This document shows, piece after piece, positions 48,801 through 49,690 of a DNA stretch of 49,690 nucleotides (its first letter is position 1; each line of letters begins with the position of its first letter). The notes under the pieces are model-generated. The model was not told the origin of the DNA. It ran no database searches and was given only the letters and a program-made list of their open reading frames with translations. Made by a program: the position numbers and the translations under genes. The DNA comes from DATFBY01 sp035253585. Its GTDB lineage: Bacteria; Gemmatimonadota; Gemmatimonadetes; Gemmatimonadales; Gemmatimonadaceae. The DNA is taken from contig DATFBY010000095.1 in assembly GCA_035253585.1 (NCBI GenBank), positions 1 to 49,690 of the forward strand, written 5' to 3'.

Positions 48801-49690
48801 CTACGTGCTCGGACCCGCGACCGGCTTTCCTCTCTCCACGACCTTCGGCACTACGCCCGCGTTCGGAAAGAGCCGCTCCGCGCCGCCGACCACGACCTGC
48901 TCTCCCGCGTTCACGCCGCTCGTCACTTCCACGAAGCCCGGCGTGCGCACGCCTAACGTGACTTCGCGGCGCGCGGCTTTGTTGTCGGTCACCACCCACA
49001 CGACTCGCGATGACTGGAGCGAGAGTACGGCATCTTCGGGGATCACAACCGCCTCGGGGCGCATCCCGGTTGCCAGCCGAGCTTCGATGAACATTCCCGC
49101 CTGTAGCTCGCGCCGCGGATTGTCCACCCGCGCCTTCACCGTGATCGTCCGCGCCGGCAGCTGCACCACCGGATCCACGAAGTCCACGATGCCCTGGAAC
49201 TCGCGTCCAGGGAGCGCCGCGACGCGGAATCCCACTCGCTGGTCCAGACCGAGACGGTCGGCATAACGCTCCGGCACCTGGAACACCGCGCGCTGCGGAT
49301 CGAAAGTCTGGAGTGCAACCAGACGCGACGCCGTCGTGACGTAATCGCCAAGGCTCACCATGCGGCGCCCGACCACTCCGGCGAATGGCGCGCGAACGGT
49401 GCTCCGCACCACCCGCAACGTCAGCAGGTCGAGCTGCGCCTGCGTACTACGCGCCGTCGCTTCGGCGCGCTCGAGCTCCTGCGTCGTCGATGCGTTCTGC
49501 TCCAACAGCTGCTTGGTGCGCACCAGTGCCTGACGAGCGAGATCCCGGTCCGCCTCCGCGCGTGCCACCTGCGCGCGCAGCTCGGCGTCGTCGATCTTGA
49601 AGAGCGGCGTCCCCTTGCCGACGATGCGCCCTTCCTCGACGTAGATGTTGGTGATGCGCCCCTCCACCTCGGGCCGGAGCTCGATCGCCT
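48801..49690 (-). CDS. RND efflux periplasmic adaptor (membrane-fusion protein), N-terminus outside window
   Basis: The frame is open past the right edge. It reads IELRPEVEGRITNIYVEEGRIVGKGTPLFKIDDAEL (lipoyl-like half), a coiled-coil hairpin (about AELRAQVARAEADRDLARQ), VRAPFAGVVGRRMVSLGDYV (second lipoyl half), then the beta-barrel and membrane-proximal domains ending with ERLFPNAGVVPKVVERGKP. MFPs link an inner-membrane RND pump with a TolC-like channel. The pump genes would lie downstream or upstream outside the window. It converges on the LytTR gene (27-bp gap). Confidence 0.93.
   Translation of the reverse strand, partial: AIELRPEVEGRITNIYVEEGRIVGKGTPLFKIDDAELRAQVARAEADRDLARQALVRTKQLLEQNASTTQELERAEATARSTQAQLDLLTLRVVRSTVRAPFAGVVGRRMVSLGDYVTTASRLVALQTFDPQRAVFQVPERYADRLGLDQRVGFRVAALPGREFQGIVDFVDPVVQLPARTITVKARVDNPRRELQAGMFIEARLATGMRPEAVVIPEDAVLSLQSSRVVWVVTDNKAARREVTLGVRTPGFVEVTSGVNAGEQVVVGGAERLFPNAGVVPKVVERGKPVAGPST

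Larger units (their letters stand above)
3055..49534. repeat. Dispersed heptamer GTYAGGC / GCCTRAC, about 68 copies
   Basis: GTTAGGC or its complement starts at 3268, 5903, 6581, 9554, 13224, 14079, 15051, 18819, 18864, 20703, 23633, 24956, 25958, 26902, 28116, 28943, 29192, 33116, 33329, 33541, 34953, 36416, 36847, 37871, 39079, 39286, 41038, 41714, 43645, 44864, 46463, 48443, 48951. GTCAGGC or its complement starts at 3055, 4093, 6189, 8372, 8522, 9994, 14521, 16339, 16660, 17016, 20272, 20866, 22382, 24188, 25732, 28290, 28526, 29690, 34277, 36200, 37260, 37471, 37893, 38541, 39319, 39424, 41810, 41996, 45215, 45837, 47766, 47917, 48401, 48436, 49528. Counts are by eye. Flanks favour CTC before and A or G after. 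Confidence 0.85.

Noticed and set aside
3055..49534. GTYAGGC as a Chi or KOPS-type polar site
   Set aside because: The two orientations are about equal in this window (35 versus 33), whereas polar sites show strand bias; this could change if the window spans the origin or terminus, so it is not fully excluded.

Overview
The window is about 50 kb of G+C-rich (roughly two-thirds by eye), densely coding bacterial chromosome. I see no rRNA, tRNA, IS element, phage gene or CRISPR array. A SusC/SusD-type TonB receptor pair, many signal-peptide serine hydrolases and amidohydrolases, a three-subunit succinate dehydrogenase in the order membrane protein-flavoprotein-iron-sulfur protein, a UdgX-type uracil glycosylase and LytS/LytTR regulators suggest a Gram-negative soil or sediment heterotroph, most likely Gemmatimonadota. 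That assignment is inference; Acidobacteriota or a related phylum cannot be excluded.

Layout. 1-3633 (minus): co-directional nucleic-acid repair run: UdgX, a receiver-like protein, Ada, an AlkA-like glycosylase and a THUMP/RlmL-like RNA methyltransferase cut by the window edge. 3847-5506: DUF502 membrane protein, OsmC peroxidase, SufE. 5496-8221: sugar-epimerase-like, DHDPS-like aldolase and DinB genes. 8027-11405 (minus): a 46-aa membrane peptide, a NoeA-like methyltransferase and a membrane-anchored sulfatase-fold protein, probably a surface-glycan unit. 11652-17577: lspA, then the succinate dehydrogenase operon with a DUF418 membrane protein between sdhA and sdhB. 17607-22946: secreted serine hydrolase, zinc alcohol dehydrogenase, VOC protein, Tat-exported amidase and a degenerate S41-like protein. 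23112-28940: a 28-aa membrane peptide with its own terminator, susC, susD and a stand-alone winged-helix regulator. 28949-38191: cytochrome c/Vgb-propeller lipoprotein, deoxynucleoside kinase, serine hydrolase, DUF72, PEGA protein, amidohydrolase, and a translationally coupled zinc-ribbon membrane protein/site-2 protease pair. 38266-43849: CGNR regulator, membrane proteins, metallo-beta-lactamase fold protein, ketopantoate reductase, a barrel-less TonB plug protein and a TetR repressor with a visible operator. 43856-49690: an S9-fold protein lacking its catalytic triad, an alpha/beta hydrolase, a LytS/LytTR two-component pair, and an efflux adaptor cut by the right edge.

Two DNA-level signals cut across gene content. 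(1) The heptamer GTYAGGC (Y = T or C) occurs about 68 times on the two strands, roughly once per 730 bp, in every reading frame, forcing rare TTA, CTA and AGG codons and supplying several stop codons. Its density and symmetry recall DNA-uptake sequences. (2) Four intergenic slots are filled by long hairpins whose arms (22-35 bp) are built from short tandem words. The words differ between loci but the architecture is shared. I regard these two signals as the best candidates for something undescribed.
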